From Pseudomonas bubulae (GTDB lineage: Bacteria > Pseudomonadota > Gammaproteobacteria > Pseudomonadales > Pseudomonadaceae), in contig NZ_CP146077.1 of the NCBI RefSeq assembly GCF_037023725.1, positions 1,711,001 through 1,775,000 of the forward strand: 64,000 nt of DNA, written 5' to 3'. This document shows, in pieces, positions 9,705 to 20,537 of this stretch. The first letter of the stretch is position 1. The number at the start of each line of letters is the position of its first letter. The position numbers and the translations under genes are program-made. The notes beneath the pieces were generated by a model. The model had not been told where the DNA came from. It made no database searches and saw only the letters and a program-made list of their open reading frames with translations.

Positions 9705-10322
9705 GTGACTCTCAGCGTCCTGGCCGCGTTTTGGGCGGTATCGTTCTTGTTTATCATCACCCCCGGCGCAGACTGGGCCTATGCGATTTCCGCGGGCATG
9801 CGCGGGCGGCTGGTGACGCCAGCGGTGGCGGGTATGCTCTCGGGGCATTTGCTGGCTACGGTGATTGTGGCGGCAGGCGTGGGCGGGCTGGTGGCGCGCA
9901 ATCCGATGATCCTCAGCGTGCTGACGGTTGCGGGGGCGCTGTATTTGCTCTGGCTGGGTGTGTGCATGCTCAGGGATCCCGCAACCCCCCAGTCCGGGCA
10001 GGGGCAGGCGTCTGATTCATGGTCGCGCTGGGCGTGGAAGGGGTTGTGTGTCAGCGGCCTCAATCCCAAGGTGCTGCTGTTGTTTCTGGCGCTTTTGCCG
10101 CAGTTCACCGACCCGCTGTCGAACTGGTCGATACCGACACAGATCATTGCCCTGGGCGGGCTGCATGCAGTCAGCTGCGCGCTGGTGTATCTGGCGGTGG
10201 GTTTCAGTGCCCACGCCGTGTTGCGCACCCGGCCAGGTGCTGCAAAGAATGTCAGCCGGGTATCGGGGGCGATAATGATCCTGATTGCGGTGGTGCTGCT
10301 GGCGGAGCAGGCCTACAGTTGA
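9705..10322 (+). CDS. LysE/RhtB-family amino-acid exporter
   Basis: A 205-aa inner-membrane protein of the LysE family with about six hydrophobic segments. The GTG at 9705 is chosen because AAAGGAAA precedes it and because the first helix then starts in the family pattern TLSVLAAFWAVSFLFIITPGAD, of which the ending TPGADW is diagnostic. Residues GLNPKVLLLFLALLPQF are the second conserved block. Its regulator is presumably the divergent Lrp-type gene. Confidence 0.87.
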   Translation: MTLSVLAAFWAVSFLFIITPGADWAYAISAGMRGRLVTPAVAGMLSGHLLATVIVAAGVGGLVARNPMILSVLTVAGALYLLWLGVCMLRDPATPQSGQGQASDSWSRWAWKGLCVSGLNPKVLLLFLALLPQFTDPLSNWSIPTQIIALGGLHAVSCALVYLAVGFSAHAVLRTRPGAAKNVSRVSGAIMILIAVVLLAEQAYS

Positions 10323-10351
10323 GGCTTGGCCAACAACCTGAGGAATAAACT

Positions 10352-10912
10352 GTGGCAGCGACCGGGAAGGATCAGCAAATAACACCGCAGGCGGTAATCG
10401 AGTTCTGGAAACAGGCTGGCCCCAGGCACTGGTTTGCCAAGGATGAAGCCTTCGACACCTTGTTTCGCGACACTTTCTACAGCGCCCATTTCCTGGCGTC
10501 CAGTCGCAAGTTGGAGCACTGGCTGGCGCAACCTGAAGGCGCCCTGGCGTTGCTGTTGCTGCTGGACCAGTACCCGCGCAATGCCTTTCGTGGAACCGCA
10601 CATATGTTTGCCACCGACTCGCTGGCGCGCTTTTATGCCCGGGAGATGATCAATGGCGGTATGGACAAGGCGTTCGAGGCCGACTTGCGAGTGTTCTGTT
10701 ATTTGCCGTTCGAGCATTCCGAAGACAGTGCCGACCAACAGCTGTCCCTGCAACTGCACCACAGTCTTGGGCCGCAAGCCAGCGTCTGGGCTGAAGAACA
10801 CGCCGTGATCATCCAGCGTTTTGGGCGTTTCCCCCATCGCAATCATGTGCTGGGGCGCGATACCAGCGTGGAGGAACGTACGTTTCTGGATGAAGGCGGG
10901 TTTGCCGGGTAA
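10352..10912 (+). CDS. DUF924 family protein
   Basis: A 186-aa soluble protein with GTG start at 10352 behind AGGAATAAAC. It has the full DUF924 pattern: VIEFWKQAGPRHWF near the N-terminus, LLLLLDQYPRNAFRGTAHMFATD in the middle (shown by its core DQYPRNAFRGTAHMF), FCYLPFEHSED and a C-terminal RFGRFPHRNHVLGR. The fold is helical and tetratricopeptide-like; no enzymatic role is established for the family. It follows the exporter gene by 29 bases and could be co-transcribed. Confidence 0.85.
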   Translation: MAATGKDQQITPQAVIEFWKQAGPRHWFAKDEAFDTLFRDTFYSAHFLASSRKLEHWLAQPEGALALLLLLDQYPRNAFRGTAHMFATDSLARFYAREMINGGMDKAFEADLRVFCYLPFEHSEDSADQQLSLQLHHSLGPQASVWAEEHAVIIQRFGRFPHRNHVLGRDTSVEERTFLDEGGFAG

Positions 10913-11003
10913 GCCCTGTCTTGACCACCAGCAAGGTGTAACCGCTGGCGGGCAGGCATAATTGCCGCCTGAGCCTGAACACCCTTACCTGATGGAGTGA
11001 CCG

Positions 11004-11387
11004 ATGAAGTACCCAGCCTTGTTGATCCTTAGCCTTTGTGCCGCGCTGTTGAGTCACGGCGCGATAGCTGCAGGGGATGCCGAAGCGGGGGGCAGGCTGT
11101 TCACCAAAACCTGTGGCGGCTGCCACAGCATCGGCGAAAACGCCCGCAATGGTTTTGGTCCGCAACTCAATGGTGTGATCGGACGGCTGGCCGGCACCAG
11201 CGAGGGCTACCAGTATTCCGACGCCATGAAAAACTCAGGTGTTGTATGGACGCGGGAAAAACTGGCGGCCTATATAGAAGCACCGAAAAAAGTGGTGAGC
11301 GGCACGCGGATGATCTTTTGGGGCATCAGCGATCAAGAGAAGATCGACAATCTGCTGGCCTATATCGAGTCCGTCCAGGGGCAGTGA
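11004..11387 (+). CDS. Periplasmic class I cytochrome c
   Basis: A 127-aa protein with a signal peptide (residues 1-22, cleavage after AIA-A), a haem-attachment motif CGGCH near residue 37, and a likely axial Met in SGTRMIFWG near residue 98. Size and the motif NGFGPQLNGVIGR place it with the mitochondrial-like small cytochromes c used as soluble electron carriers. The gene stands alone and is convergent with the next one, to which it runs directly up. Confidence 0.88.
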   Translation: MKYPALLILSLCAALLSHGAIAAGDAEAGGRLFTKTCGGCHSIGENARNGFGPQLNGVIGRLAGTSEGYQYSDAMKNSGVVWTREKLAAYIEAPKKVVSGTRMIFWGISDQEKIDNLLAYIESVQGQ

Positions 11388-11717
11388 TTACTGCACGTCC
11401 TTGAGGTAATCCTTGAGCGTCAGCAGCGCCGGGTGCATTTGCTCCGGGGTCTGCGCATTGCTGAAACCGGCGGCCAGCTTTTGCAGTTCGCGGCCCATGA
11501 CCGTTTGCGCGCCGCCCAGGGCGTCCAGCGCCAGTGCCACACAGCGCTCGATTTTATCCTGGATGGCGTCGATATCGCCCTTGCGCAGGTCAAAGGCAAA
11601 GACATCGCGCTGATAGTCGCTCATGGCCGGGTCGTCGCGCAAAATCGGGCTCGAACCTTCGGACTCGTACGCCAGCTTGAGTGCATAAAGGGCGACTGAT
11701 TCCAGTGGCAATTCCAT
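11388..11717 (-). CDS. Conserved hypothetical cytosolic protein
   Basis: A 109-aa acidic, mostly helical protein with no signal or membrane segment. I do not recognise the family. The ATG at 11717 is preferred over an upstream TTG because AGAGGATC sits at ribosome-site distance before it. The protein begins MELPLESVALYALKLAYESEG. It is packed against the convergent cytochrome gene with no spacer. GC-rich codon use resembles the neighbours, so it is probably a native gene. Confidence 0.6.
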   Translation of the reverse strand: MELPLESVALYALKLAYESEGSSPILRDDPAMSDYQRDVFAFDLRKGDIDAIQDKIERCVALALDALGGAQTVMGRELQKLAAGFSNAQTPEQMHPALLTLKDYLKDVQ

Positions 11718-11856
11718 CGACAAGATCCTCTACGTTGATGCCGGGCGGCGATCATCGCTTTTCTGCTGGCGAAAAAAAAGGCCAAGGGGCAGCACAAGAG
11801 GCTTTCAGCATTTAGGTTGATGCGGTGATACCCTCCGGTTTTTTCAGGGAAGGAAG

Positions 11857-12234
11857 ATGAACATGCGCAAGACAGCGTCAGCCCTGGTAGCTGCAATGGG
11901 CTTGCTCGCAGCGGGCGGAGCCGGGGCCTGGACCATGAAGGACGGCGTTATCCAGTTCAGTAACGGCGAAGTGTCTTATTGCGACGGCTGGGCACTTGAT
12001 GCGGCCTCAATCATGTTGAGTCGACAGGAGGGCAGGCCCGTAGATTATGTCTACGATGCCTACCATGAGCCTTCAGACATCACCAGGAAGATGCGCGTGC
12101 TGTTTGTGCGCGATGCCCAGGCATACCCGATAGAAGATACAAAAGAAAAAAAATGGGCTGCTGCAGAAAAGTTCAGCAACAAGGTGAAGGGGCAGTGCTT
12201 CAAATCCTATATCGAGCGCGTTCCGCAATCTTGA
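11857..12234 (+). CDS. Hypothetical exported protein
   Basis: A 125-aa protein with a signal peptide (MNMRKTASALVAAMGLLAAG, cleavage near AGA-W at residues 24-25). Mature part has two cysteines (SYCDGW and GQCFKSY) that could form a disulfide in the periplasm. GGAAGGAAG precedes the start. No family recognised. The next feature is the oppositely oriented tRNA terminator. Confidence 0.6.
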   Translation: MNMRKTASALVAAMGLLAAGGAGAWTMKDGVIQFSNGEVSYCDGWALDAASIMLSRQEGRPVDYVYDAYHEPSDITRKMRVLFVRDAQAYPIEDTKEKKWAAAEKFSNKVKGQCFKSYIERVPQS

Positions 12235-12310
12235 ACGCCATAACCTGAGGGTGATGGAGATATGGGCTGAGGGCAAGCAGGTGAGCCCGGGCGGGACAAA
12301 TCGCAGGCAC

Positions 12311-12336
12311 AAAAAAACCGGCGCGGTGGCCGGTTT
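12311..12336 (-). terminator. Rho-independent terminator of tRNA-Leu
   Basis: Read on the - strand, AAACCGGC, loop CACCGC, GCCGGTTT is followed by a run of T. It lies 45 bases after the 3' end of the tRNA. Confidence 0.8.
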
Positions 12337-12381
12337 CTCTGTGTATCCAGGGTGCATTGAGCTGCACCTTGAATCTATGTT

Positions 12382-12466
12382 TGGTGCCCCGAGGGAGAAT
12401 CGAACTCCCACTTCTTTCGAAAACGGATTTTGAATCCGCCGCGTCTACCAATTCCGCCATCAGGGC
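12382..12466 (-). tRNA. tRNA-Leu (anticodon CAA)
   Basis: Read on the - strand, 85 bases from GCCCTGA to the encoded CCA. The acceptor stem GCCCTGA/TCGGGGC pairs fully (one G-T). The D arm has GGTAGACGC, a long variable arm typical of class II leucine tRNA follows, and the T arm has GTTCGATTC. The anticodon loop TTCAAAA gives anticodon CAA, which reads UUG. It is alone between + strand genes. Confidence 0.96.
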
Positions 12467-12479
12467 TCAATGGCGGCGA

Positions 12480-12508
12480 AGTATAGAGATGAGGTTTAGG
12501 TCGGTCAA
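12480..12508 (-). promoter_or_regulatory. Sigma-70 promoter of tRNA-Leu
   Basis: On the - strand TTGACC (12508-12503), a 17-base spacer and TATACT (12485-12480) stand 13 bases before the tRNA 5' end. Both boxes match the consensus in 5 of 6 positions. Confidence 0.85.
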
Positions 12509-12572
12509 CAACTTATTGGTCTATTTTTGCCAAGTCCGTTAAACTCCCCGGCCCTGCTAGACGAAACCTATC

Positions 12573-14761
<2,189 letters not shown>

Positions 14762-14803
14762 GTTTCGGACCTTTAAGAAACAACATTGCAACTGGAGTGC
14801 TTA

Positions 14804-15139
14804 ATGAGCTTTTTCATCTCTTCCGCTTTCGCGGACGCTGCTGCACCTGCTGCTGCCCCAATGGGTGGCGGTTTTGAATGGATCTTCCTGGTCGGCTTCC
14901 TGGTCATCTTCTACCTGATGATCTGGCGTCCACAGGCCAAGCGCGCTAAAGAGCAGAAAGCCCTGTTGGGTAACCTGCAAAAAGGCGACGAAATCGTGAC
15001 CACTGGCGGCATCGCCGGCAAAATCGTCAAGGTTTCCGATGCTTTTGTTGTCATCGAAGTGTCTGACACTGTCGAGCTGAAAATTCAGAAAGGCTCGGTT
15101 GCAGCCACGTTGCCTAAAGGCACGCTGAAAGCGATCTAA
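14804..15139 (+). CDS. yajC: Sec translocon accessory subunit YajC
   Basis: A 111-aa protein with one membrane helix (around residues 23-43, WIFLVGFLVIFYLMIWRPQ) followed by RAKEQKALL and a small beta domain (GDEIVTTGGIAGKIVKV). It associates with SecDF in the inner membrane. The ATG at 14804 follows GGAG; upstream in-frame ATG lacks a ribosome site. Confidence 0.96.
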   Translation: MSFFISSAFADAAAPAAAPMGGGFEWIFLVGFLVIFYLMIWRPQAKRAKEQKALLGNLQKGDEIVTTGGIAGKIVKVSDAFVVIEVSDTVELKIQKGSVAATLPKGTLKAI

Positions 15140-15161
15140 GTTTCAACTTTCAACAATCGAC

Positions 15162-15187
15162 GGGGCGCGCAAGGCGCCCCGCGTTTT
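15162..15187 (+). terminator. GC-rich hairpin between yajC and secD
   Basis: GGGGCGC (15162-15168) and GCGCCCC (15174-15180) pair around a 5-base loop, followed by GCGTTTT. It looks like a weak terminator or attenuator inside the operon that could lower secDF expression relative to yajC. Confidence 0.5.
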
Positions 15188-15205
15188 AAGCGGGCGGCGT
15201 GATTG

Positions 15206-17074
15206 ATGCTGAACAAATACCCTCTGTGGAAATACATACTGATCCTGGCAGTGCTGGCGATCGGTTTTATTTATTCCGCTCCCAATCTGTACCCTGATGA
15301 TCCGGCCATTCAAGTGTCGGGTGCGAGCACGGCCCTGCAGGTCACTCAAGCTGATCTGGATCGCGCAAGCAAGGCGCTGACGGATGCAGGCATTGAAGTC
15401 AAGGGTGCTTCCCTGGCCCAGAACGGCAAAGGTGGTTTGCTGCGCCTGGTCAAGAAAGACGACCAGTTGCCAGCCAAGGATGTTGTACGCAAGGCTCTGG
15501 GTGACGATTATGTTGTAGCGCTCAACCTGGCACAGACCACGCCACAATGGTTGCGCAGTCTGGGTGCTCACCCGATGAAACTGGGTCTGGACTTGTCGGG
15601 CGGTGTGCACTTCCTGCTGGAAGTGGACATGGACAAAGCTGTCGATACACGCATGAAAGTGTACGAGAGCGATGTCAAAAGCCTGTTGCGTAAAGAAAAA
15701 GTGCGTTATCGCAGCCTGCCGCAACTCAACGGTGCCATTCAGTTGGGCTTCACTGATGAAGCTGTCCGTGAGCAAGCGCGTAGCCTGATCCGTAAAAGCT
15801 TCAATGATTTCGACATTACCGCTGCAGACCTGAACGGTCAGCCGGTTCTGCGTCTGGCGATGACCCCGGCCAAGCTGGCGGAAATCCGTGAATATTCCAT
15901 CAAGCAAAACCTGACAACCGTCCGTAACCGGGTCAACGAGTTGGGTGTTGCCGAGCCTCTGGTTCAGCGTCAGGGTGCCAACCGCATCGTGGTTGAGCTG
16001 CCGGGCGTGCAAGACACCGCCGAAGCCAAGCGTATCCTGGGCAAGACGGCCAACCTTGAGTTCCGTCTGGCGGCCGAGCCGGGCGCTTCCAAAGCGACGT
16101 CCGAAACTTTCGAGTTCCGTGAAGGCAACCGTCCTGGCGCGCAAATCGAGCGTGGTCTGATCATCACCGGTGACCAGGTAACCGATGCTCAGGCAGGCTT
16201 TGACGAGCACGGCCGGCCACAAGTGAACATCAAGCTTGATGGTCACGGTGGCGAGCTGATGAGCCGTTCGACGCGCAGCAACGTTGGTCGCAGCATGGCG
16301 GTAATCTTCATCGAGCAGAAGCCGGTGACGACTTACACCAAGCAAGTGGTTGACGGTGTCGAGAAGGACGTACCGGTTCAGTCGTTCAAAGAAGAGAAGA
16401 AGATCATCAGCCTGGCGACCATCCAGTCGCCGCTGGGCAGCCAGTTCCGGATTACCGGTCTGAATGGTCAGGGTGAAGCTTCCGAGCTGGCACTGCTGTT
16501 GCGTGCCGGTGGTCTGGCCGCGCCAATGTACTTCGCTGAAGAGCGCACCATTGGCCCGAGCCTGGGTGCTGACAACATTACCAAGGGTGTCGATGCATCG
16601 CTGTGGGGCATGTTGTTCGTGTCGATCTTCATCATCGCCATCTACCGTTTCTTCGGTGTGATCGCGACGGTGGCACTGGCGGGCAACATGGTCTTGCTGC
16701 TGGCGCTGATGTCGGTGCTGGGTGCAACCCTGACCCTGCCGGGCATTGCCGGTATCGTGTTGACGATGGGTATGGCGGTCGATGCCAACGTACTGATCTT
16801 CTCGCGTATACGTGAAGAGCTGGCCAATGGCATGACACCGCAGCGGGCGATCAACGAAGGTTTCAACCGTGCCTTTACCGCCATCGTTGACTCCAACCTG
16901 ACAACCCTGCTGGTCGGCGGGATCCTCTTCGCCATGGGTACCGGGCCGGTTAAAGGCTTCGCGGTGACCATGTCGCTGGGTATCTTTACCTCGATGTTCA
17001 CGGCCATTATGGTCACCCGCGCACTGGTCAACCTGGTGTATGGCGGTCGGGACTTCAAGAAGTTGTGGATTTAA
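15206..17074 (+). CDS. secD: Protein translocase subunit SecD
   Basis: A 622-aa inner-membrane protein. One N-terminal helix (YILILAVLAIGFIYSAPNLYP region), a large periplasmic P1 domain, the motif LGLDLSGGVHFLLEVDMD, and a C-terminal RND-like domain with five helices including GMAVDANVLIFSRIREEL, whose Asp is needed for proton coupling. SecDF uses proton flow to pull exported proteins out of SecYEG. The ATG at 15206 is preferred over the TTG directly before it. SecF follows after 9 bases. Confidence 0.97.
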   Translation: MLNKYPLWKYILILAVLAIGFIYSAPNLYPDDPAIQVSGASTALQVTQADLDRASKALTDAGIEVKGASLAQNGKGGLLRLVKKDDQLPAKDVVRKALGDDYVVALNLAQTTPQWLRSLGAHPMKLGLDLSGGVHFLLEVDMDKAVDTRMKVYESDVKSLLRKEKVRYRSLPQLNGAIQLGFTDEAVREQARSLIRKSFNDFDITAADLNGQPVLRLAMTPAKLAEIREYSIKQNLTTVRNRVNELGVAEPLVQRQGANRIVVELPGVQDTAEAKRILGKTANLEFRLAAEPGASKATSETFEFREGNRPGAQIERGLIITGDQVTDAQAGFDEHGRPQVNIKLDGHGGELMSRSTRSNVGRSMAVIFIEQKPVTTYTKQVVDGVEKDVPVQSFKEEKKIISLATIQSPLGSQFRITGLNGQGEASELALLLRAGGLAAPMYFAEERTIGPSLGADNITKGVDASLWGMLFVSIFIIAIYRFFGVIATVALAGNMVLLLALMSVLGATLTLPGIAGIVLTMGMAVDANVLIFSRIREELANGMTPQRAINEGFNRAFTAIVDSNLTTLLVGGILFAMGTGPVKGFAVTMSLGIFTSMFTAIMVTRALVNLVYGGRDFKKLWI

Positions 17075-17083
17075 GGGGCTGCC

Positions 17084-17998
17084 ATGTTACGTACAATCAA
17101 CTTCATGGGCGTTCGCAACGTAGCGTTCGGCGTCACTGTACTGCTTACCGTGCTGGCCTTGTTCAGCATGTTCCACAAGGGCATGAACTACGGCCTGGAC
17201 TTCACCGGCGGTACGCTTATCGAGCTGACCTACGAGAAGCCGGCTGATCTGACCAAGGTGCGTAACGAGCTGGTTTCGGCCGGCTTCCACGATGCCGTGG
17301 TGCAGAGCTTTGGTGCGACGACCGACTTGCTGGTGCGTATGCCCGGCGATGATCCGTTGCTGGGTAACAAGGTAGCGGCTGCGCTGGGTCAGGCGGATAC
17401 CAGCAACCCGGCGGTGATCAAGCGCGTCGAGTTCGTTGGTCCGCAGGTGGGTGAAGAGCTGCGCGACCAGGGCGGCCTCGGCATGCTGATGGCGCTGGGC
17501 GGCATCATGCTTTACCTGGCCTTCCGCTTTCAGTGGAAGTTCGCTGTCGGCGCGATTGTGTCCCTTGTTCACGACGTGATCGTGACCATGGGCGTGCTGT
17601 CGTGGTTCCAGATCACCTTCGACCTGACGGTATTGGCGGCGGTGCTGGCGATCATCGGTTACTCGCTCAACGACACCATTGTGGTATTTGACCGGGTGCG
17701 CGAGAACTTCCGGGTTCTGCGCAAGGCCAGCCTGATCGACAACATCAACATCTCGACCACGCAAACCTTGCTGCGCACCATGGCGACATCGATCTCCACC
17801 TTGCTGGCCATTGCCGCATTGCTGATTTTCGGTGGCGACAACCTGTGGGGCTTCTCGATTGCCCTGTTCGTGGGTGTTCTGGCGGGTACTTATTCGTCGA
17901 TCTACATCGCCAACGTGGTGCTGATCTGGCTGAATCTCAGTGCAGAGGATCTGATCCCGCCTGCGGCGAGTGAGAAGGAAGTCGATGATCGTCCATAA
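17084..17998 (+). CDS. secF: Protein translocase subunit SecF
   Basis: A 304-aa partner of SecD. It has an N-terminal helix, the motif MNYGLDFTGGTLIELTYEKP, then five C-terminal helices with the conserved VLAIIGYSLNDTIVVFDRVRE, containing the proton-relay Asp. It is the last gene of the queA operon, closed by the terminator at 18026. Confidence 0.97.
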   Translation: MLRTINFMGVRNVAFGVTVLLTVLALFSMFHKGMNYGLDFTGGTLIELTYEKPADLTKVRNELVSAGFHDAVVQSFGATTDLLVRMPGDDPLLGNKVAAALGQADTSNPAVIKRVEFVGPQVGEELRDQGGLGMLMALGGIMLYLAFRFQWKFAVGAIVSLVHDVIVTMGVLSWFQITFDLTVLAAVLAIIGYSLNDTIVVFDRVRENFRVLRKASLIDNINISTTQTLLRTMATSISTLLAIAALLIFGGDNLWGFSIALFVGVLAGTYSSIYIANVVLIWLNLSAEDLIPPAASEKEVDDRP

Positions 17999-18025
17999 CC
18001 AATAGTTATCGACGACTGTCACCTA

Positions 18026-18059
18026 AAAGGCGCGAGTTATTGAACTCGCGCCTTTTTTT
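18026..18059 (+). terminator. Rho-independent terminator after secF
   Basis: AGGCGCGAGTT, loop ATTG, AACTCGCGCCT is followed by seven T. A strong perfect stem that ends the queA-secF operon. Confidence 0.92.
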
Positions 18060-18119
18060 GTGCTCCAACTCCAGGATTGGTGTGGGACTGTTCCCACTTA
18101 AGATGGTCTGGAGGTTCAC

Positions 18120-18647
18120 GTGAACAAGTCATTGCTGGTGGGTGCTGTACTGGGTGCTGTCGGTGTTACAGCCGGTGGTGCTTTTGCCACTTACAGCTTG
18201 GTGAAAGGCCCTGAGTCTGCGCAGGTGCTGGCCGTTGTGCCGGTCAACCAGCAGATCAAAACGCCGCGTGAGGTGTGCAAGGATGTGACTGTGACGCGTC
18301 AGGCGCCGGTCAAGGATCAGCATCAGATTGTCGGCAGCGTGATTGGTGCTGTCGCCGGCGGCTTGCTGGGTAATCAGGTGGGCGGCGGTAACGGCAAAAA
18401 GATCGCGACGGTTGCCGGTGCGGTGGGTGGCGGTTATGCCGGTAACAAGGTGCAGGAAGGCATGCAGGAGCGTGATACCTACACCACGACCCAGACGCGT
18501 TGCAACACGGTCAATGACATCAGCAGCAAGGTCGTCGGCTATGACGTGCGCTATTCGCTCAATGGCAAGGAAGGCAAGGTGCGTATGGATCACGAACCGG
18601 GCAATGAAATTGCCGTGGACAAGGAAGGCAAGCTGATCCTGAATTAA
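18120..18647 (+). CDS. Glycine-zipper 2TM-domain envelope protein (SlyB/YcfJ-like)
   Basis: A 175-aa protein with GTG start at 18120 behind TGGAGG. It has an N-terminal helix (LLVGAVLGAVGVTAGGAFA) with no lipobox cysteine, then a central glycine-zipper stretch (about residues 76-115, IGAVAGGLLGNQVGGGNGKK and AVGGGYAGNKVQEGM). The C-terminal YDVRYSLNGKEGKVRMDHEPG resembles the YcfJ/Rick_17kDa type. Such proteins insert in the cell envelope; their role is mostly undefined. It is monocistronic between the secF terminator and a REP element. Confidence 0.8.
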   Translation: MNKSLLVGAVLGAVGVTAGGAFATYSLVKGPESAQVLAVVPVNQQIKTPREVCKDVTVTRQAPVKDQHQIVGSVIGAVAGGLLGNQVGGGNGKKIATVAGAVGGGYAGNKVQEGMQERDTYTTTQTRCNTVNDISSKVVGYDVRYSLNGKEGKVRMDHEPGNEIAVDKEGKLILN

Positions 18648-18653
18648 ATTCTT

Positions 18654-18740
18654 GTGGGAGCGGGCCTGCTCGCGATGCAGGCGGCTCGGTCTGTCAGGCA
18701 AATCGCGGTGATGCTATCGCGGGCAAGCCCGCTCCCACAG
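18654..18740. repeat. REP pair (GTGGGAGCGGGC family)
   Basis: GTGGGAGCGGGCCTGCTCGC is answered by the inverted copy CGGGCAAGCCCGCTCCCAC at the right end, about 87 bases overall. Confidence 0.9.
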
Positions 18741-18760
18741 GGTGGGGTAATTGCAAGGCC

Positions 18761-18792
18761 AAAAAAAAGCACCCCGAAGGGTGCTTTTTTTG
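18761..18792. terminator. Bidirectional terminator between the glycine-zipper gene and suhB
   Basis: A run of A, AGCACCC, short loop, GGGTGCT and a run of T. It can work in both directions for two convergent genes. Confidence 0.88.
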
Positions 18793-18806
18793 TCTGCGGT
18801 ATTCGC

Positions 18807-19622
18807 TTAGCGTTTCAGCGAGGTTGGCAGGTGAGGCTGGATTGCAGTCAGGACAGCTTTGAAGCACTTGGTGTTACCGGCAACGATATGACCTTTTTCA
18901 AGGAAATCGTGGCTACCGGTAAAGTCGCTGACCAGGCCGCCTGCTTCTTGAATCAGCAGTGCGCCTGCAGCCATGTCCCACTCGGACAGGCCCGACTCCC
19001 AGAATGCATCGAAACGACCTGCAGCCACGTAGGCCAGATCCAGGCTGGCAGCGCCTGCGCGACGGATGCCGGCAGTCTGGCCAACCAGGCTGCGGAACAT
19101 GCCCAGGTAGTTGTCCAGGTTGTCCATCTGGTTGTCACGGAACGGGAACCCGGTGCCCAGCAGGGCGCCTTCCAGGCTGGTACGACCGCTAACACGCAGG
19201 CGGCGACCGTTCAGTTGGGCGCCACGGCCACGGCTGGCGGTGAATTCTTCCTGGCGAACCGGGTCAAGAACCACTGCGTGCTCAAGGCGGCCGCGGTATT
19301 TGCAGGCGATGCTGACGGCGAAGTGTGGAACGCCGCGCAGGAAGTTGGTGGTGCCATCCAGTGGGTCAATGATCCACAGGTAGTCTTCACCTTCACCGCT
19401 GCCTGGGTGCATGCCGGTTTCTTCACCGAGGATGCCGTGCGTCGGGTAAGCCTTGCGCAGGGCGTCGATGATTTTCTGTTCAGCAGCACGATCGACTTCA
19501 GAGACGTAATCCTTGGCGTCTTTTTCGTCAACCTTGATGGTATCCAGGCGCTCGATGGAGCGGAAAATCAATTCACTGGCGCTGCGGGCGGCGCGCAGCG
19601 CGATATTCAGCATGGGCTGCAT
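18807..19622 (-). CDS. suhB: Inositol-1-monophosphatase / Nus-factor SuhB
   Basis: A 271-aa member of the IMPase family. Metal-site motifs are GEETG, WIIDPLDGTTNF and EWDMAAGALLIQEAGG. SuhB in gammaproteobacteria hydrolyses inositol phosphate in vitro and also serves as a component of the rRNA antitermination complex. In Pseudomonas it affects virulence gene control. It is divergent from trmJ, with 144 bases between. Confidence 0.95.
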   Translation of the reverse strand: MQPMLNIALRAARSASELIFRSIERLDTIKVDEKDAKDYVSEVDRAAEQKIIDALRKAYPTHGILGEETGMHPGSGEGEDYLWIIDPLDGTTNFLRGVPHFAVSIACKYRGRLEHAVVLDPVRQEEFTASRGRGAQLNGRRLRVSGRTSLEGALLGTGFPFRDNQMDNLDNYLGMFRSLVGQTAGIRRAGAASLDLAYVAAGRFDAFWESGLSEWDMAAGALLIQEAGGLVSDFTGSHDFLEKGHIVAGNTKCFKAVLTAIQPHLPTSLKR

Positions 19623-19766
19623 GGACGTTTCACCTAAGGTTGTTAAAGAAAGCCGAATATTCTATCAGAAAACTTTGGTAGATGAAGGTTTGCGTTAGCT
19701 TTCGTAGCTTATGACGTTTTGCTTAGGTAAGATTTGCTCCCTTTTGCTGGTCTGTGAGCGCTTCCT

Positions 19767-20537
19767 TTGCTGCCTAATATTCGTGTCGTTCTGGTCAATA
19801 CCAGCCATCCCGGGAACATCGGCGGTGCTGCGCGTGCCATGAAAAACATGGGGTTGTCGCGGCTGGTTCTGGTTGAGCCGAGGGTGTTCCCGCACCATGA
19901 GGCTGACGCGCGCGCCTCGGGCGCCGGTGACATTCTGGAAAATGCACAGGTTGTCGCGACCCTTGAAGATGCCCTGGTGGGCTGCAATCTGGTGCTGGGT
20001 ACCAGTGCCCGCGACCGTCGTATCCCCTGGCCGCTGCTGGATCCGCGCGAGTGCGGGCAGAAAGTGGTTGCAGAGGCGGCCCAGGGTGCGGAAATCGCGC
20101 TGGTGTTCGGTCGTGAAGACTCCGGTCTGACCAATGACGAGTTGCAGCGTTGTCACTTCCATGTGCATATCCCCTCTGATTCCGAATTCAGCTCCCTGAA
20201 CCTCGGCGCGGCCGTGCAGGTGCTCAGTTACGAGATCCGCATGGCCTGGCTGGCGGCCCAGGGGCAGCCGAGCAAGGTCGAGAAAGAAGAGGTGGCGTCC
20301 ACCAAGAGTGGCGAGCTGGCCACCATGGATGAGCTGGAGCGCTTTTATGAGCATCTGGAGCAAACCCTGGTAGCTATCGAATTCATGGATCCGGAAAAGC
20401 CGCGCCACCTCATGGCGCGTCTGCGTCGGCTCTACGGTCGCAGTGCTGTCAGTCGTGCCGAGATGAATATTTTGCGTGGCATTCTCACCGAAACCCAAAA
20501 AGCAGCCCGTGGCGAGCTGCTCAAGCGCAAGGATTAA
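19767..20537 (+). CDS. trmJ: tRNA (cytidine/uridine-2'-O)-methyltransferase TrmJ
   Basis: A 256-aa SPOUT-class methyltransferase that modifies the 2'-OH of nucleotide 32 in several tRNAs. The knot motifs are [19 protein letters not shown] near the N-terminus, [10 protein letters not shown], and [16 protein letters not shown]. The start must be the TTG at 19767: an in-frame TGA lies only 9 bases upstream, and the reading [10 protein letters not shown] lines up with the family start. No strong ribosome site is visible. The stop overlaps the cysE start by one base. Confidence 0.93.
   Translation: MLPNIRVVLVNTSHPGNIGGAARAMKNMGLSRLVLVEPRVFPHHEADARASGAGDILENAQVVATLEDALVGCNLVLGTSARDRRIPWPLLDPRECGQKVVAEAAQGAEIALVFGREDSGLTNDELQRCHFHVHIPSDSEFSSLNLGAAVQVLSYEIRMAWLAAQGQPSKVEKEEVASTKSGELATMDELERFYEHLEQTLVAIEFMDPEKPRHLMARLRRLYGRSAVSRAEMNILRGILTETQKAARGELLKRKD

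Noticed and set aside
15203..15205. TTG at 15203 as the secD start
   Set aside because: The next codon is ATG and gives the usual SecD N-terminus MLNKYPLWKY.
18654..18740. REP doublets considered as CRISPR repeats
   Set aside because: The copies are palindromic, scattered singly over 50 kb and lack regularly spaced unique spacers; no cas genes are present.
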